Source: Haematococcus lacustris (lineage: Eukaryota; Chlorophyta; Chlorophyceae; Chlamydomonadales; Haematococcaceae). From it: a DNA stretch of 64,000 bases. Below, in pieces: positions 10,706 to 22,486 of the stretch. Each line of letters starts with the position of its first letter. The first letter of the stretch is position 1. Under the pieces are notes generated by a model that saw only the letters and a list, made by a program, of their open reading frames with translations, did no database searches and had not been told where the DNA came from. Position numbers and translations under genes: made by a program. Where the stretch lies: assembly GCA_030144725.1 (NCBI GenBank), contig JASKMD010000014.1, positions 8,148,284 to 8,212,283 on the forward strand, written 5' to 3'.

Positions 10706-13700
10706 TCACACCGCGGGCCGGCGCTTCGCCGCCATGGCCGCGAGGCTGGGCCGGCGCACATCCCAGGCCAGGCCAACGCGCTCCAAGCAGCAGATAAGGT
10801 AGTAGCTGAAGTCCACCTGCACAGCAAGGGACACGACCCGCAACCTCATGGCAACATGAGCCATTTGAGACCATGACAGCATTGCCATGATTATCAGCTG
10901 CACAACTTAGTGCCTATCCGTACCTACTTCGTGCCGGGGCTGGGGCTGGGGCTGGGGCTGGGGCTGGGCTGGGGCTGGGGCTGGGGCTGGGGCTGGGGCT
11001 GGGGCTGGGGCTGAGGCTGGGGACTGGCTACCACCCCTCAATGAGTTGCTCACCACAGTCAGTGCAGTTTTAACTTACCTGCCACCACTCCAAACCGTGC
11101 GCTGCGCTGTACTCAAACGCATGGTGATTGTTGTGCCAGCCCTGCATTAGGCGGCAGCAACAATAGCAGCAGCCGTAGCAGCCCAGCCGCAGCGACAGCC
11201 GCAACTGCAGCGGAAGCCGCGGCATTTAAACCACTAGCAATCCAAAAGCAGCACTGATGTTGTGAATGGCTACAAACGTGGCGATGCCTAACGTCCATGG
11301 GCGGTGGTGTTGCCATCATGCTATTATTATACATCCCATGCAGCCTGGGATGGGTGCATGGTGGGTGGGGCAGGGGGGCCTGGAGGCTCTCAGGCGCTGC
11401 AGGGCACCCACATCACCAAAGACTAGCAGCGCCACCAGCGGGTTGTTGCGGGAGTTGTCCCCTGAGGCATAAGGCTGGCTGCCCCAGATGTGCACTGCGC
11501 TGTTCACCAGCCAGGTCATGTGCATGGTCACTGCATGCAGCCAGGGTACACAGCAATAGTGACGCATGCATGGTTGCGCCTGAGACCATGCATGCAAGCT
11601 TGTATGTCACACATCTTGGCCATCACACGCTCATGTGGTGTAAACCTGGTGCAAAAGGGTGAGACAAGCACGTTCGCGCATGAACTCATGAATGTTCACA
11701 CCATGCCATGATACAACAAACTGTGGTTTAATTAGAATGGAAGGGTATAGGAGCATTACAATACATCGGCAAGCAAGCAGGCAGGCAGGCAGGCAGGCAA
11801 GCCATCAAGTCAACATTAGACGTCCTGGGAGCACAAAGCCAGCTGCTCCATGGCATCCGCCTACTACTGCACCTGCTCTGCATACCCATTGCTGGCTCTC
11901 ATACCCTCCCCGCCTCCCAACCCTACTGGCTCAGTGCTTACATGCCGCTGCGCCTGCTTCACATACTTGCTTCCTCTCAGCTCGCGATCACTCTCCCGGC
12001 CCCACTGGCTTACCTCTACACTCAGCCAGAAACAAAACGCTGCCACATGGCCGCAGACTGTCTTCATCCCAGCTGCCCTGCCGCTCACCTTAGCCATCAT
12101 CACTTTCAAATGCCACTGCCTGCTTGGCCTGGACCTCGCCGCCATCCCTCACCCTTGGCCCTGGCACCATTCCCTGAACCCCACCCTGACCCTGATTTTG
12201 ATCCTGACCCCCACCCTAACCCAAACCCTACAACCCTACCCCTCCTAAGCCCGCTTGTTCTGCATCCACCTTGCCCTCACCTCGCCTGACTCACCCAGGA
12301 TGCGGATGACGAAGCCCCAGATGAAGTAGGGCAGGCCCCCCCAGGCCAGCAGCAGCAGGGCTTGGCCCACCTGATGCCACATGCTGCAGGCAGAGTGCAG
12401 CGCAGGGGCAGGGAGAGTAAGACAGTGAAAAGCAGGCAACAGGGCCCCCGCCCCCGCCCCCGCCCCCGCCCCCGCCCCCGCCCCCGCCCCCGCCCCCGCC
12501 CCCGCCCCCGCCCCCGCCCCCGCCCCCGCCCCCGCCCCCGCCCCCGCCCCCGCCCCCGCCCCCGCCCCCGACCCTGACCCTGACCCTGACCCTGACCCTG
12601 ACCCTGACCCTGATCCACATACAATCTGACCCCCCTGTCCCTCCTGCCCCCGCCCCGCCCTCACTAGGTTTCCCGCAGCCATGTGTAGAAGGCCGGGGAC
12701 TCCTTGTAGAACCAGGGCGGTGATAGCGAGTCGCGCATGTTGCCGCTCACATCCTGCAGCCATCAGGGGGTGCCAGGGGGAGGCGGCCACTGGCCTCGCG
12801 TGCCAGCATGGGAGGAAGCTGACATTGCACAAGCGCCTGCTGCGGTGGGTTTGTGCTTGGTTTGGACACTGATGCTGCCGCTGCTTCGACTGCTGATGCC
12901 AACAACACGGTGTGGCCGTATGTCATGGTGCACATGGCTTGACACTTGGCACCCAAAATTGGAAGGGTTGTGTCAGAGGGCAGGTTCGTAGTCGACGGGC
13001 GGGCAGGCGGTGAACATCAACAGGCCCTGGGCAACAGGGGAGGTGGCAGGGCAGGCAGGGCATGATGGCAGAGGCTGAGGGTGGCCAGGCAGCAGGGAAC
13101 TGACTCTGCCCCCACTCGCCTTGCGTGTGTTGCTCAACTGCTCGTCAAACAGCCAACCCACTGCAGGGCACCAAGGTGAGGGCAGAGAGCGGGTCTGGTC
13201 ATGGCTCAGAGCCGTCAAAACATGGTGCCAGGTGGCTACAGAGAAGAAGGGATGTGCTGAGAAGTGAGTCAGACAGGGAGGGACGCGGGAGTCGGTTAGT
13301 TGGTTGGTTTTGAACCGTCGATGGTCAGTCGATTGGTTCATCGGGCGGTCGGTTGATCGTTAGATAGGTCGCTCAGTGGGCCAGTCGGGCAGACAGTAGG
13401 TTAGCAGGTGGGCGAGGCGTTCCTTCCCTGACCTACTGTGAGCGTGCCAAAGGCCGTCCCGCGGTGAGTGGCGATCCGCACTGGTATCGGAATGGAGGTG
13501 GTGCCAGCGATGGTTCTTCGACCTGCAGCCCGAGTTGCGGGAAAGAGGAGGGCGGTGCCAGTACGGAGGAGGGCGGTAAATGGGAATGTATCATGAAGGC
13601 TGACGAAGCCGCAGCATGTCTAAGTAGTTGATGAGACAGGCTGTGCATCATGGCGATAGACACTCCGCTGCCTGGGTGATGCACAGGCAAGGACTTTGCA

Positions 13701-16665
13701 GCAGCACCAGCAGTGAAGAGAACGCAGGATGCCTGGTGACTTGTCCACCTGTCATGTGGCCTTAGCTTTGCTCAACCATGAGCAGACAGGGTGCATACCA
13801 GTGTTTCTTATTGCGTAGTACACAACAAATGAGGGTCAGTAGCCTGATCATGGATAAGAGCCCACAAGCGAGAAACTCCATAAACTACCAAAAGCCTGCT
13901 TGATAACATGTTTCGACAATAAATGGTTTGTAGCATAAGGTAGCTTCAGGCAGACGTGGCAATACAACAGCTCTGCCACAACAACCATTACGCCCACCAC
14001 ATGGCCAGCCACATCAACCATGACCCGTCCACCTGTCATGAGGCCTCGGGCCCAGCCACCATTTGCTGTCTCCCACTACCCCCAACCCCCACACCAGAGG
14101 TAACCACAAGCCCACTTAGCTCACAGGCCAGGGTTAGGGAGGGCAGCCCACCTGCTGCCACCTACCAGCAACCCGCCAACCACCAACCACCATCATGAGT
14201 AACCACCAGCCCATCGGTTGCCACCCACCATTCTACTGGGTCTCCTTCAAAGGCCAGCACTCCTGCGTACGCCAGGCTGAACTCCAACCACTTTGGGCAG
14301 CGGAAGCTCTTGTGGGTCAGTTGACGGTGGTAGCTCATGGAGATGCCCAGCATGCCTGTCACCATGTAGCTGGGTAGGGCGAGGCAGAGCCAGGGTTAGG
14401 TGCAGGGTCACGGGCCAGCAGGGCAGGGCAGAGCAATGCCGGGCATAGGGGCAGGCCACCACCAAAGTTGAGTGAATGCTTACAAGCCAGCAGGGCAGGG
14501 CAGGGCATGGCAGGGGCAAGGGGACAGCTGGGCTATACATGATCACAGACCAGGGTTAAGGAGGGGTGGCCAGGGTCTAGAGGTGGATTAGTGGGTGGCA
14601 GCAGGCAATGGGTGGCAGCAGAGGGGCAGGAGGTCAGTGGGCGGGTGAGATCACAGACCAGGGTTAAGGAAGCGTGGGCCAGGGTCAGGGTTGGAGGTCA
14701 GTGAGCAGGTGAGATCTCAGTCCAGGCCAGAATCCCAATAGGCCGACTTTAAGAGTGTCAGACAGTGAGTTCCTGAATAGCTCTACATGCTGCATGGAGC
14801 TTTGCGGAGGCGCAGGGAGTCCTAGTGCTGTGGGACACGGCCTCAGGTTGCTGCATGTGAAGGGTTTTGTACCTGGTGAAAGCAGGGGCTGGGCTGGGTA
14901 GGGCATGATGGAGCAGGCAGCAGCAGGGGCAGCAGCAGGGGCAGCAGCCGCAGCGCCAGCAGTAAGAGCAGGAGCAGCAGCGGCAGCAGCAGCGGCAGTA
15001 GGTGAGAGTAGGGACTACTCACCCTACCAGGGCAACTTGAAGTGCATCCCCAGAAAAGGTCAACGGGCCCCCCACTAGCGCTGCGGCGTGCATGGCGATA
15101 AAGAAAGCCTGACACGTACAGAGTAGCAGCAGCAGGTGCAGTGAATGGGCAGGAGGGGCAGGGGGGTCAGGGGCAGGGGTAGGGAGTTCCCCATGATCAC
15201 ACACAACTCAAGGCAGGGGCTACACTACGTGCAAACACATGCCCCAAACCCTGCCCAGGACGCCTTGCATGTAGGGCAGCAGACCAGATGTGGGAGGAGG
15301 GAGGTGGTCAGCGGTGGCATTACAGCCTGCTGCAGCACCCCGCACCAGGCTTCTCACACCCTGGCGCCCAACCCTAGCCTGGTGGCCGTGCTAGAAACCC
15401 TAGTTTCTAGAAACCCTAGTTTCTAGAAACCCTAGTTCTTAGAAACCCTAGTTCTTAGAAACCCTAGATCCAGACAGCCCTAGTTCTGGCTCCAGTTCCT
15501 GAGGGCCCCTCACCCCATAGCCCGCATCCGTGTCGGTGAAGGTACGGTTCAGGAGGTAAGGCCTCAGCCTCTGCACCCTGCGCCCTCACCCCATCAGCCC
15601 ACACCACCATCACTTTGACAAGCAACACCGTACCCCATGCCTGTATCACTTTGCCATGCAGACTGAGGGTGGGGTTGCAGTAGCAGCAGAGGGTGTGGGA
15701 AACTGGCAGCAGCTCAAGCTGTGCTGTCACCCTACCAAACCAGCAGGCATACACACTGAGACAAACACACAGCAATGTGGACGGCAGCCACACCAGTAGC
15801 TGCTGCTGCAGCAGGGGCCAAACCTGGGGCTAACCCTGCAGCTGCTGCAGCAGCAGCTGGAGCAGCAGCAGCAGCCGTAGCCATTGAGGGAGGTGGTAGT
15901 GCGGTGATGCCCAGCACAGGCTGAGAGGGCTCTAACCTCAGGGATGACAGAGGCACTGTGTAAGGGGGGTAGGGTGGGGTGTCTAGGCTGGCGGGGTCAA
16001 AGTCCTCCGCCCTCACTGTACGCAGCCCCAGCAGCCTGGTGAAGGCCTGGGGCAGGGCAGGCGGAGACAGCGAGTAGGGTGGTGAGTGTGGGAGTTGGAA
16101 GTGAGGGGGAGGCAGCAGCCTCAGCTACATGAAACACTGATCGTGGCGTACGAACTATAGAACAGATCCTGTAAAAGTATCAAAAGAAAATAGAGAAAAA
16201 GACTACGCCCTTGCCGTCGTGCATTTAGGAAGGAGAGTAGCCCTGGGGCGTGCCCTTGCTACCCTCCCACCAGGTTAAAGTATTGTATACATGAACGTGT
16301 ACATGTGCACACGGGCAGGTCGCATACAGGGAGGCTATAGAATTGGGTCTGGCTTGACTGGACCCCTACAAGGACATGCCTGCTGCTGCTGCTGCTGCTT
16401 CAGGTGCTGCTGGTCCAGCCCAGTTGCTGCTGCTGCTGCTACTGCTGCTACCGCTTTCTCCCACTGCTGCGACTTCAGCACAGCGCGCTGTGCAGGCGCT
16501 GGAGCGGTCTCTGGTGCAGGTGTTGCGAGATGGACATTGCACAAACAACCCGTGGAGCCGGCAGGCTCAACCCGCTTCGCGCTTGATCGCACCTACTTGA
16601 GAAACGCCCTTGCGCGAAGCAGCCGTATTGCTGACGCGCTCTACCACCAGCTCCCGAGTGTTCAT
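10706..16665 (-). CDS. FAD5: Plastid-type acyl-lipid (FAD5/ADS) desaturase
   Basis: Membrane di-iron fatty-acyl desaturase. Core exons on the minus strand: 15937-16046, 15514-15577, 15023-15108, 14229-14369, 13437-13522, 13120-13160, 12665-12753, 12295-12383, 11412-11530, 11079-11141 and 10706-10816. They sum to 999 nt (332 residues and stop), with every junction in phase. All three histidine boxes are present: SYHRQLTH, HRWHHLHSD and WHNNHHAFEYSA. Around them are KWLEFSLAYAGVLAFEGDP, NSAVHIWG and WWQVDFSYYLI, as in the acyl-CoA/MGDG palmitate desaturase family. Tentative 5' exons 16572-16665 and 16380-16510 would add 75 residues resembling a chloroplast transit peptide (start MNTRELVVERVSNTAASRKG) and give about 407 residues. 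Two introns would use GC-AG: after 13120, and after 16380 if the 5' model holds. Family membership is firm. The exact regiospecificity (Delta-7 on MGDG in Arabidopsis FAD5) is inference. Confidence 0.9.
10937..11018. repeat. Hexanucleotide (GGGGCT)n in a desaturase intron
   Basis: About 13 units of GGGGCT with one slipped unit, inside the last intron of the desaturase gene. On the transcribed strand it reads AGCCCC. Confidence 0.95.
12445..12612. repeat. Hexanucleotide arrays (CCCCCG)n then (CCCTGA)n in a desaturase intron
   Basis: Roughly 20 units of CCCCCG are followed directly by about 7 units of CCCTGA, inside the intron between exons 12383 and 12665. Read with the gene the first array is GGGGGC, a strong G-quadruplex-forming motif in the pre-mRNA. 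Confidence 0.95.
15391..15467. repeat. 16-17-bp tandem repeats around AAACCCTAG
   Basis: About five copies of a unit AGAAACCCTAGTTTCT or AGAAACCCTAGTTCTT lie in the intron between desaturase exons 15108 and 15514. AAACCCTA is the plant telomere heptamer, but the spacing of 16-17 bp rules out true telomeric sequence. Confidence 0.85.
16192..16275 (-). mobile_element. Likely LINE 3'-tail fragment
   Basis: This resembles the 3' end that follows the LINE fragment at 35311-36970. Both read, on the minus strand, GGTGGGAG, CGCCCCAGG, TCCTTCC or TCCTCCC, AATGCACG, GTAGTCTT, followed by a T/C-rich tail. It lies inside the putative 5' intron of the desaturase gene. This is probably a short 5'-truncated retrotransposon insertion. 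Similarity was judged by eye. Confidence 0.4.
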
Positions 16666-17003
16666 CTGTGTCCTTTGAGAGCATTGCACCACACTGGCTG
16701 TACTGGCGGGCAGTGCTCCCCTCGCCCCTGTGCGTAGGGAGTGCCTGGTAGGGTGCATCGACTGTCACACTACCGGCAGAGCTGTAACACTGTCGGTGGA
16801 TATCGTCGGTGGGTCCTCGAGTTTGATCACTCGTCAAAGTATCACTCCACATGGGACAGCAAAATACCACCGCTCGATGCCGGATGCACAGCTGGATGCT
16901 CGGTGCCTCTTGACTTCTTGGCGGGCGCCGCCGCTATACTTGCGCCTGCACCTGCCCCGCATAGCTCCCAAAAGCCATGACAGCCTGCCGCCTGCTTCAT
17001 GAA

Positions 17004-17855
17004 GCGTTCAGCACCTCACCCCACCTCCCTTCCTTCGAGCCTGACTCGGCCGCCCTCTGCTGCTTGACCCTACTGGGCCTGCTTCTCTGGTGCTGACCCA
17101 CCTCTGGCTGCTGCCTGGCACCCACCCTGCCCTGCTGCTCCTTGCATGCCTTCCCAGTGATGAAGCGCAGGCTGCTGCAGCCGCCGCCAGCAGCCGTGTG
17201 CAGCAGCTGGACCTCATGGTGGCTGACCTCACTGCCCAGCTGCAGCGCTATGCAGCCAGCCTGGCAGCTGAGGAGGCAGCTGCTGCCGGCACAGTGCACT
17301 GTGCAGCCTAGCAGCAGCTGCTGGTGGTGGCGGCAGCAGCAGAGCAGGGAGCCACAGGAGCAGCAGCACAGGCAGCTGCAGACCAGGCAGCAGGGGCGCA
17401 GGCAGCCGTGGAGCAGGCCGTGGCTGCAGCTGCTGCTGAATGGCAGTGTGGTGCAGTCAAGGCAGCTGGGGAGGCGGACGTGGTGTGGACTCAGCGGCTT
17501 GCAGCGGTGCAGGAGGAGCTGCAGGCGGTGCAGGGGCAAAGGCAGCGCTTGCAGGAGCAGGTGCAGCAGCTGCAGGAGGAAATGGAACAGTTGCATCAGC
17601 AGGCAGAGCAGCAGCAGAGAGAGGCGGAGTGGGTGCAGGCGGAGCAGCAGGCTGCCATTGCGGAGCTGCGTCAAGCTGTCGCCACAGGGCTGGAGGATGT
17701 GCAACAGGTGCGGCAGCTGTTGGAAGCTATGCAGAAGCTGGTCTGGGTGGCAGCTAGGCAGCAGTGGCAGCTAGTGCCAGTGGTATGCAGCAAGCTGCTG
17801 CTGTTGCAGCTGCCTATGACAATGATGTGCGTGATGGTGGTTGTGTTGTCTTGAT
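17004..17855 (+). pseudogene. Inverted partial copy of the coiled-coil gene
   Basis: 17004 to about 17298 is a near-identical inverted copy of positions 1 to about 300, including intron 5 and the start of the Ala/Gln-rich exon of the first gene. The coding frame enters at the same acceptor (17156) and stays in one frame to 17855, except for an in-frame TAG at 17309-17311, probably from CAG. It encodes a long coiled coil with RLAAVQEELQAVQGQRQRLQ and EEMEQLHQQAEQQQREAEW. No anchor exon or start exon accompanies it, so I call it a pseudogene. It suggests what the window-truncated exon of the parent gene looks like downstream. Confidence 0.65.
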
Positions 17856-18973
17856 GCAAATGAGCCCCCTGCTGCTGCCCCTGCTGCACATTCATTTCCT
17901 GCAGCTACAGCTCACTGAGTAACACCTCACACGCCATGCAGTCCCAAACCCATGTTTGTCATGCCAACTCTAGGCTATAACCCTGTCACAGGGGTCAGGC
18001 AATATTGTAGGTAGTAGGCGCCCATGCCATGTGCGTGGGATTATAACTTCACACAGACTAAACACCGACTGTAGTGGTCCCTTGTGGTCCACTCCAATGC
18101 TCCAGTGAGGGTCGAGGTGTTGCTCAAGGTGATGGGTGGATATGAAGCTTCATACCTTACAGCCTACTTTTGCTGATGCTCTTGCTATTGCTTCTGCAAA
18201 GTCCCTAATACAACACAGCCTGGTGTAGTGTACACCTGGACAAGAAGTTGAGAGCAAGGAGATTGAGGTGGTAGGGTTGTGCTGGGACCATGCAGGAAGT
18301 TTTGTTTTCACTTGTGTCCAGTACGGTTTTACTCCTGGATCCGCAGGCTCAGTATGCAAGGCTAAAGTTGCAAAGTAGCCAGTGCGATGCACTGTTAGGC
18401 TGCGCTGGTGGCCGCTGGGATTGTTCTTACATGTGCATTCCTTCCATGTGGGGAGTTCCATGTGCAATGTCACTGTGCCAGGCCTTCTTCCCGTGACTGT
18501 CAGGCCCCAGCCTCTATGCAGACCTATTCATCAGTATGTTAAGATTGATATGCTGAAGAGCGTGCGCAAACGCGCGGCCTCCAGATAGGTCTTATACATA
18601 CAAGTCATATGGTCAGAAAAGGTTGTCTGTGCACAGCTCGGTTGGCTACTTGTACTGTCCCTTGCTAGGCTGTTGGCTTGGTTAGTTGGAGCTCGAGCTA
18701 GTAGTAGACCTGGAGGCACACACACCAGAGGGCTGAGCTGAAATGGGCAGTAGGCACAATAGCAGTAGCCTTAACAACAGCGATCTCGCAGCCTATGTTT
18801 CATTACAAGTCGTGCTCTATTTTGGTGTTGTATGAGGGCTGTAGGGATTATGACTTGTGCACAGCTCGGTACTTTCAGAGTTTAAAGTTAGAGTTAGTGT
18901 TACCATTCTCGGGCTTGGACTGGTGAAGGTCGCTGTTGGGTACTTCCTTGTCCTTGCCAGTTATCGCAATAGG
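17856..18973. other. Intergenic, no gene seen
   Basis: No supported exon, RNA gene or repeat array. It ends at the start of the TPR/J-domain gene. A frame opening at 18857 runs into that start and has a hydrophobic stretch, but it reads more like 5' UTR than coding. Confidence 0.35.
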
Positions 18974-21900
18974 ATGGAGTTTGCTGCCCGAGCCGCGGCC
19001 CTGGGAATAGACGACGACCCAGAAATTGCCGCGCTCCTGTCCGAGATTGCTCAGGCGGAGGCCGAGCTGAAGCAGCGCCGCGCAACTCCTGGCGCGGTGC
19101 GCACCGATGAAGATGTGAACGCGGCAATGCGGTGCGGCCCGCCCACCCCTCCCATGCTCCCATTTTCTGCTCAGTTAGGCGTGCCCGCATCTCCCGCATC
19201 AGCCCGCATCTCCAGAAGCAGACGGCAACCACCGCCACAGCTGCTGCTGCCATTGCTGCTCCAGGTTGAATGCGGAGGGCCAGCACCAATTTCGCCAGGG
19301 GGCCTGGGAGGCTGCCTTGCGCTGCTTTGCCGATGGTGCTGGCCGAGACCCTTTGGAGCCATCCCTCCATGCCAACATGGCGGCAGCTGCCCTGAAGCTA
19401 GGGCAGTACAGTGCCGCCCATCAGGTCAGATGACTGCGGATGACAGCCTGGTGTGGGTAGGTGAGGCTGGTAAGGGTGGCCAGTGGTTCAGCAGCAGCAG
19501 AGGGGTTTTAGATCAGGAAGTCCTATGAGACTGACCCTAATCATGTCCCAGACCTTCACCCTGGCCCTGGCCTGGCTCTATCCCTTGCCCTTGCCCTGGC
19601 TCTGACCCTGACCCTGACCTTGACCCTAACCCTGACCCTGAATCTGACCCTGATCCTGACCTTGGCTGATGCAGGCGGCGGAGCGGGCCCTGAGACTCGA
19701 CCCTGGCCATGTCAAGGCACACATGCGGCTGGCCCGTGCCCAGGAAGGTATAGGGGCCTGGACTGCCGCCCTTCAATCCTGGCAGCAGCTGGCGGGGCGG
19801 GGAGGTACTGCTGACAGGGCGTTTGCGAAGACCGCCTGTGATGGCATGGCCCGGTGTAAGGCCAGGCTTGAAGCGATGGTGGGTTTCAGCGCACAGGTGG
19901 TAGGGCAGGGGCAGGGGCAAGGAAAGCACACATCCCGGTAGGCATAGCCAGATGCACAGGCCGGCAGGTTTTAGGCGAGAGGCTGCTCCACATCTACATG
20001 CTGCCCTTGCCCTTGTTTGACCCACCCTCTCGCCAGGCATTGTCCAAGAGCCAGGCCCTCCTCCTGCGCCCTGCACTGCCTTGCCAGCCCCTGGCCTGGG
20101 GGGAAGCTACTCAGCAGCTGGAGACTGCCCGCGGTATGGCCGCAGCACACCCAGAGCTGCAGGTGGGTCAGGAAGCAGGGGAGAGGGCCAGAAGGGAAGA
20201 GGCAACAGAGGTGGGCCTGCTGAAGTGGCTGCGCCTACTCTGGTGGTCACCCCTAGTGCCAGCTGCCCACCTATCCACATCAGCCTTGGCAGCTTGCCCC
20301 CGACTGCACCCCTGCCCCTGCCCCTGCCCCTGCCCCTGCCCCTGCCCCTGCCCCTGCCCCTGCCCCTGCCCCTGCCCCTGCCCCTGCCCCTGCCCCTGCC
20401 CCTGCCCCTGCCCCTGCCCCTGCCCCTGCCCCTGCCCCTGCCCCTGCCCCTGCCCCTGCCCCTGCCCCTGCCCCTGCCCCTACTACTCCTGGCCCCTCGC
20501 CGCTGTTGCAGGCCAGCCAAGTGGCACTGGTGGAGGCGCTGCTGCTGTGTGGCCGGTTGCCTGAGGCACGGCTCACCTTGCAGAGCCTTGACCAGGGACC
20601 AGAGCGCAGCTACTTGGAGGCTGAGGCGGAGCTGCGTGGTGGCTGCCCTGCGGCTGCTGCTAGGTGAGGGGGAGGGGGAGGGGGAGGGGGAGGGGGAGGG
20701 GGAGGGGGAGGGGGAGGGGGAGGGGGAGGGGGAGGGGGAGGGGGAGGGGGAGGGGGAGGGGGAGGGGGAGGGGGAGGGGGAGGGGGAGGGGGAGGGGGAG
20801 GGGGGAGGGGGAGGGGGAGGGGGAGCTCACACTGCCAATAAGCTGCATGCTGACTTGCTTTTGACTCACTGGCCCTGTAGAGTACTGGCTGCTGCTGCCT
20901 GCCTGGAGTCTGCAAGCGAGTGGAAGGGGGGCGATGCCAAGCAGTGGCACCCGCAAGGGCGTGGGCCGCAAGGGCGTGGGCCGCAAGGGCGTGGGCCGCA
21001 AGGCCAGCTGCAGGACGAAGACAAGGAGCACAGGCAGCGGCAGCACCCACATCTTGCAAGAGGGGCTGCCATTGGGGACCGAGCTCACAGCAGCTGCAGC
21101 TCACCAAGCCCCTGTTGCAGCAGCAGCAGCGAGGGCAGCAGCAGCAGCAAGGGCAGCACTGTGGCTGGCAGCAGTGGAGGCACCAGCTCTCGTGACAGCA
21201 GCAGGAGCAGCAGCAGCAGCAGCAGTGGTGGTGGGCACGGCTGTGGGGACCAAACAGCAGCAGGCGGGTGCAGCAGCACGCATGCCGACACAGGCGGCTG
21301 CAGGCACTGTGACGGCAGCCAGGGGTTGTGCAAGCTGCACCAGCTGGCTCGCCTGTGCTCTCACCTCCTCCTCCTCCACCAGCAAGCGGTGGCAGCGCAG
21401 GAGCAGCAGCGTGATGCCGAGTGTGTCACGCTGTGCAGGCAGGCCTTGGAGCTGTGTGAGAAGCATGCCAACCACAGCGCCTTGTTAGAAAAGTGGGGTC
21501 TACTGGCTGCAAGGTCACACTTGGCATTGGGGTCCCAGGAGCATGCAAGCATGGCATTGAAGGTGCGCAATGGGAAGTGAGGGGTGATGGGGAAAATGGC
21601 CCTAGCCTTACCGGGACAGCTGGAGCTGCCATATGGCGTCACTCGAATCAGCTGCCACATCACAATGTCACAGGAGTGTGAGGCGCTCTCGAATGAGGGT
21701 AGCCCAGAGCCGCTTTGCTCAACAGCCAGCGTGCACTGTGCCGCTGCTCGCTCCTAGGCTAGCTTCACACTATGCGCGCAGGTGCTCGACCGTGTGCAAG
21801 GTGCCGGCGGTGGCGGCGGGACACGCGACCCGCAGCCGGAGGTGATGTGGGTCCGGGCGTCAGTCCTCCGCGCCCTGGGTCGCGCCCAAGAGGCATTCTG

Positions 21901-22486
21901 CGAACTGCACGAACTGCAGCAGCTCGCGCCTTCCTGGCCTGGTCTAAATGCGGCCATCACGGCCGCGGCCCAGGCGAGCTTGCTGGAGGGGCGGCAATAC
22001 CGGAAGACGGGCGGGGTTGGGGGCAGCGATGCGACGGAAGGCTGGGCCGCGCGTGCTGTGCTGCAAAATCGTATATCAGCGGCGCAGTTGCAGCAGCACC
22101 TCACCACCTTGGGGTTGAGCAGCGCGGCGGGGGTTACCGAGGTGAGTCGTTGGCGAGTGGGCTACTCGCCGACAGGGTTAGTTGCAAACCCTTAACACCA
22201 ACCCCGCCCCCTCCGACAACTCCCATGACTTCCTCGCTGCTGTGCATTCTGACCGAACACCGGTTGCACAAGGCGCACCACTGAAGGCATGTCTGCCCCT
22301 ATCAACATGTCAGCGGCGAGGTTTTTTTCTGTGTGTGATGTGGTTGGCATGCAGGCCAGCTTGGCTCGCGCCTACCGGCAGCAAGCTGCCCTGGTGCACC
22401 CTGACAGGCTACGATCTCACGGCGACCAGGGTGGCGCATTTAGGGCAGTGCGTGCAGCGTACGACGCACTGGCACAGCTACTGTGA
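18974..22486 (+). CDS. TPR repeat plus C-terminal J-domain co-chaperone
   Basis: Hsp70/Hsp90 co-chaperone of the DNAJC7/TPR2 or DNAJC3 type. Exons: 18974-19131, 19265-19424, 19675-19878, 20037-20162, 20512-20663, 20881-21562, 21782-22141 and 22355-22486. They sum to 1974 nt (657 residues plus stop), all in phase. TPR helices are clear: LNAEGQHQFRQGAWEAALRC, HANMAAAALKLGQYSAA, AAERALRLDPGHVKAHMRLA, then VMWVRASVLRALGRAQEAFC. The last exon has the J-domain signature YRQQAALVHPDRL with the catalytic HPD that stimulates Hsp70 ATPase, followed by FRAVRAAYDALAQLL. A long Ser/Gly-rich insertion (about residues 310-430, in 20881-21562) is unusual. No signal peptide follows from this start, so a cytosolic location is likelier than the ER. 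The upstream Met 18857 would add a hydrophobic stretch and would change that view. Confidence 0.85.
19560..19665. repeat. Imperfect (CCCTGA)n in a TPR/J gene intron
   Basis: Degenerate hexamers CCCTGA, CCCTGG and CCCTAA lie in the intron before exon 19675. The same CCCTGA unit occurs in a desaturase intron at 12570-12612. Confidence 0.85.
20293..20481. repeat. Hexanucleotide (CCCCTG)n in a TPR/J gene intron
   Basis: About 31 perfect CCCCTG units in the intron between exons 20162 and 20512. All frames are open through it, so apparent Pro/Leu or Gly/Arg proteins are artefacts. Confidence 0.97.
20664..20823. repeat. Hexanucleotide (GGGGGA)n in a TPR/J gene intron
   Basis: About 26 GGGGGA units directly after the donor of exon 20663, with one extra G near 20803. 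The array begins at the splice donor itself, GTGAGGGGGAGGG. It is a strong potential G-quadruplex run on the transcript strand. Confidence 0.97.

Noticed and set aside
12277..12832. Open frames of Gly/Arg, Gly/Ala or Pro/Arg repeats
   Set aside because: They come from the CCCCCG hexamer in a desaturase intron.
20081..21580. A 499-codon plus-strand frame rich in Pro/Leu and Gly/Glu
   Set aside because: It runs through two intron hexamer arrays; the true gene splices around them.
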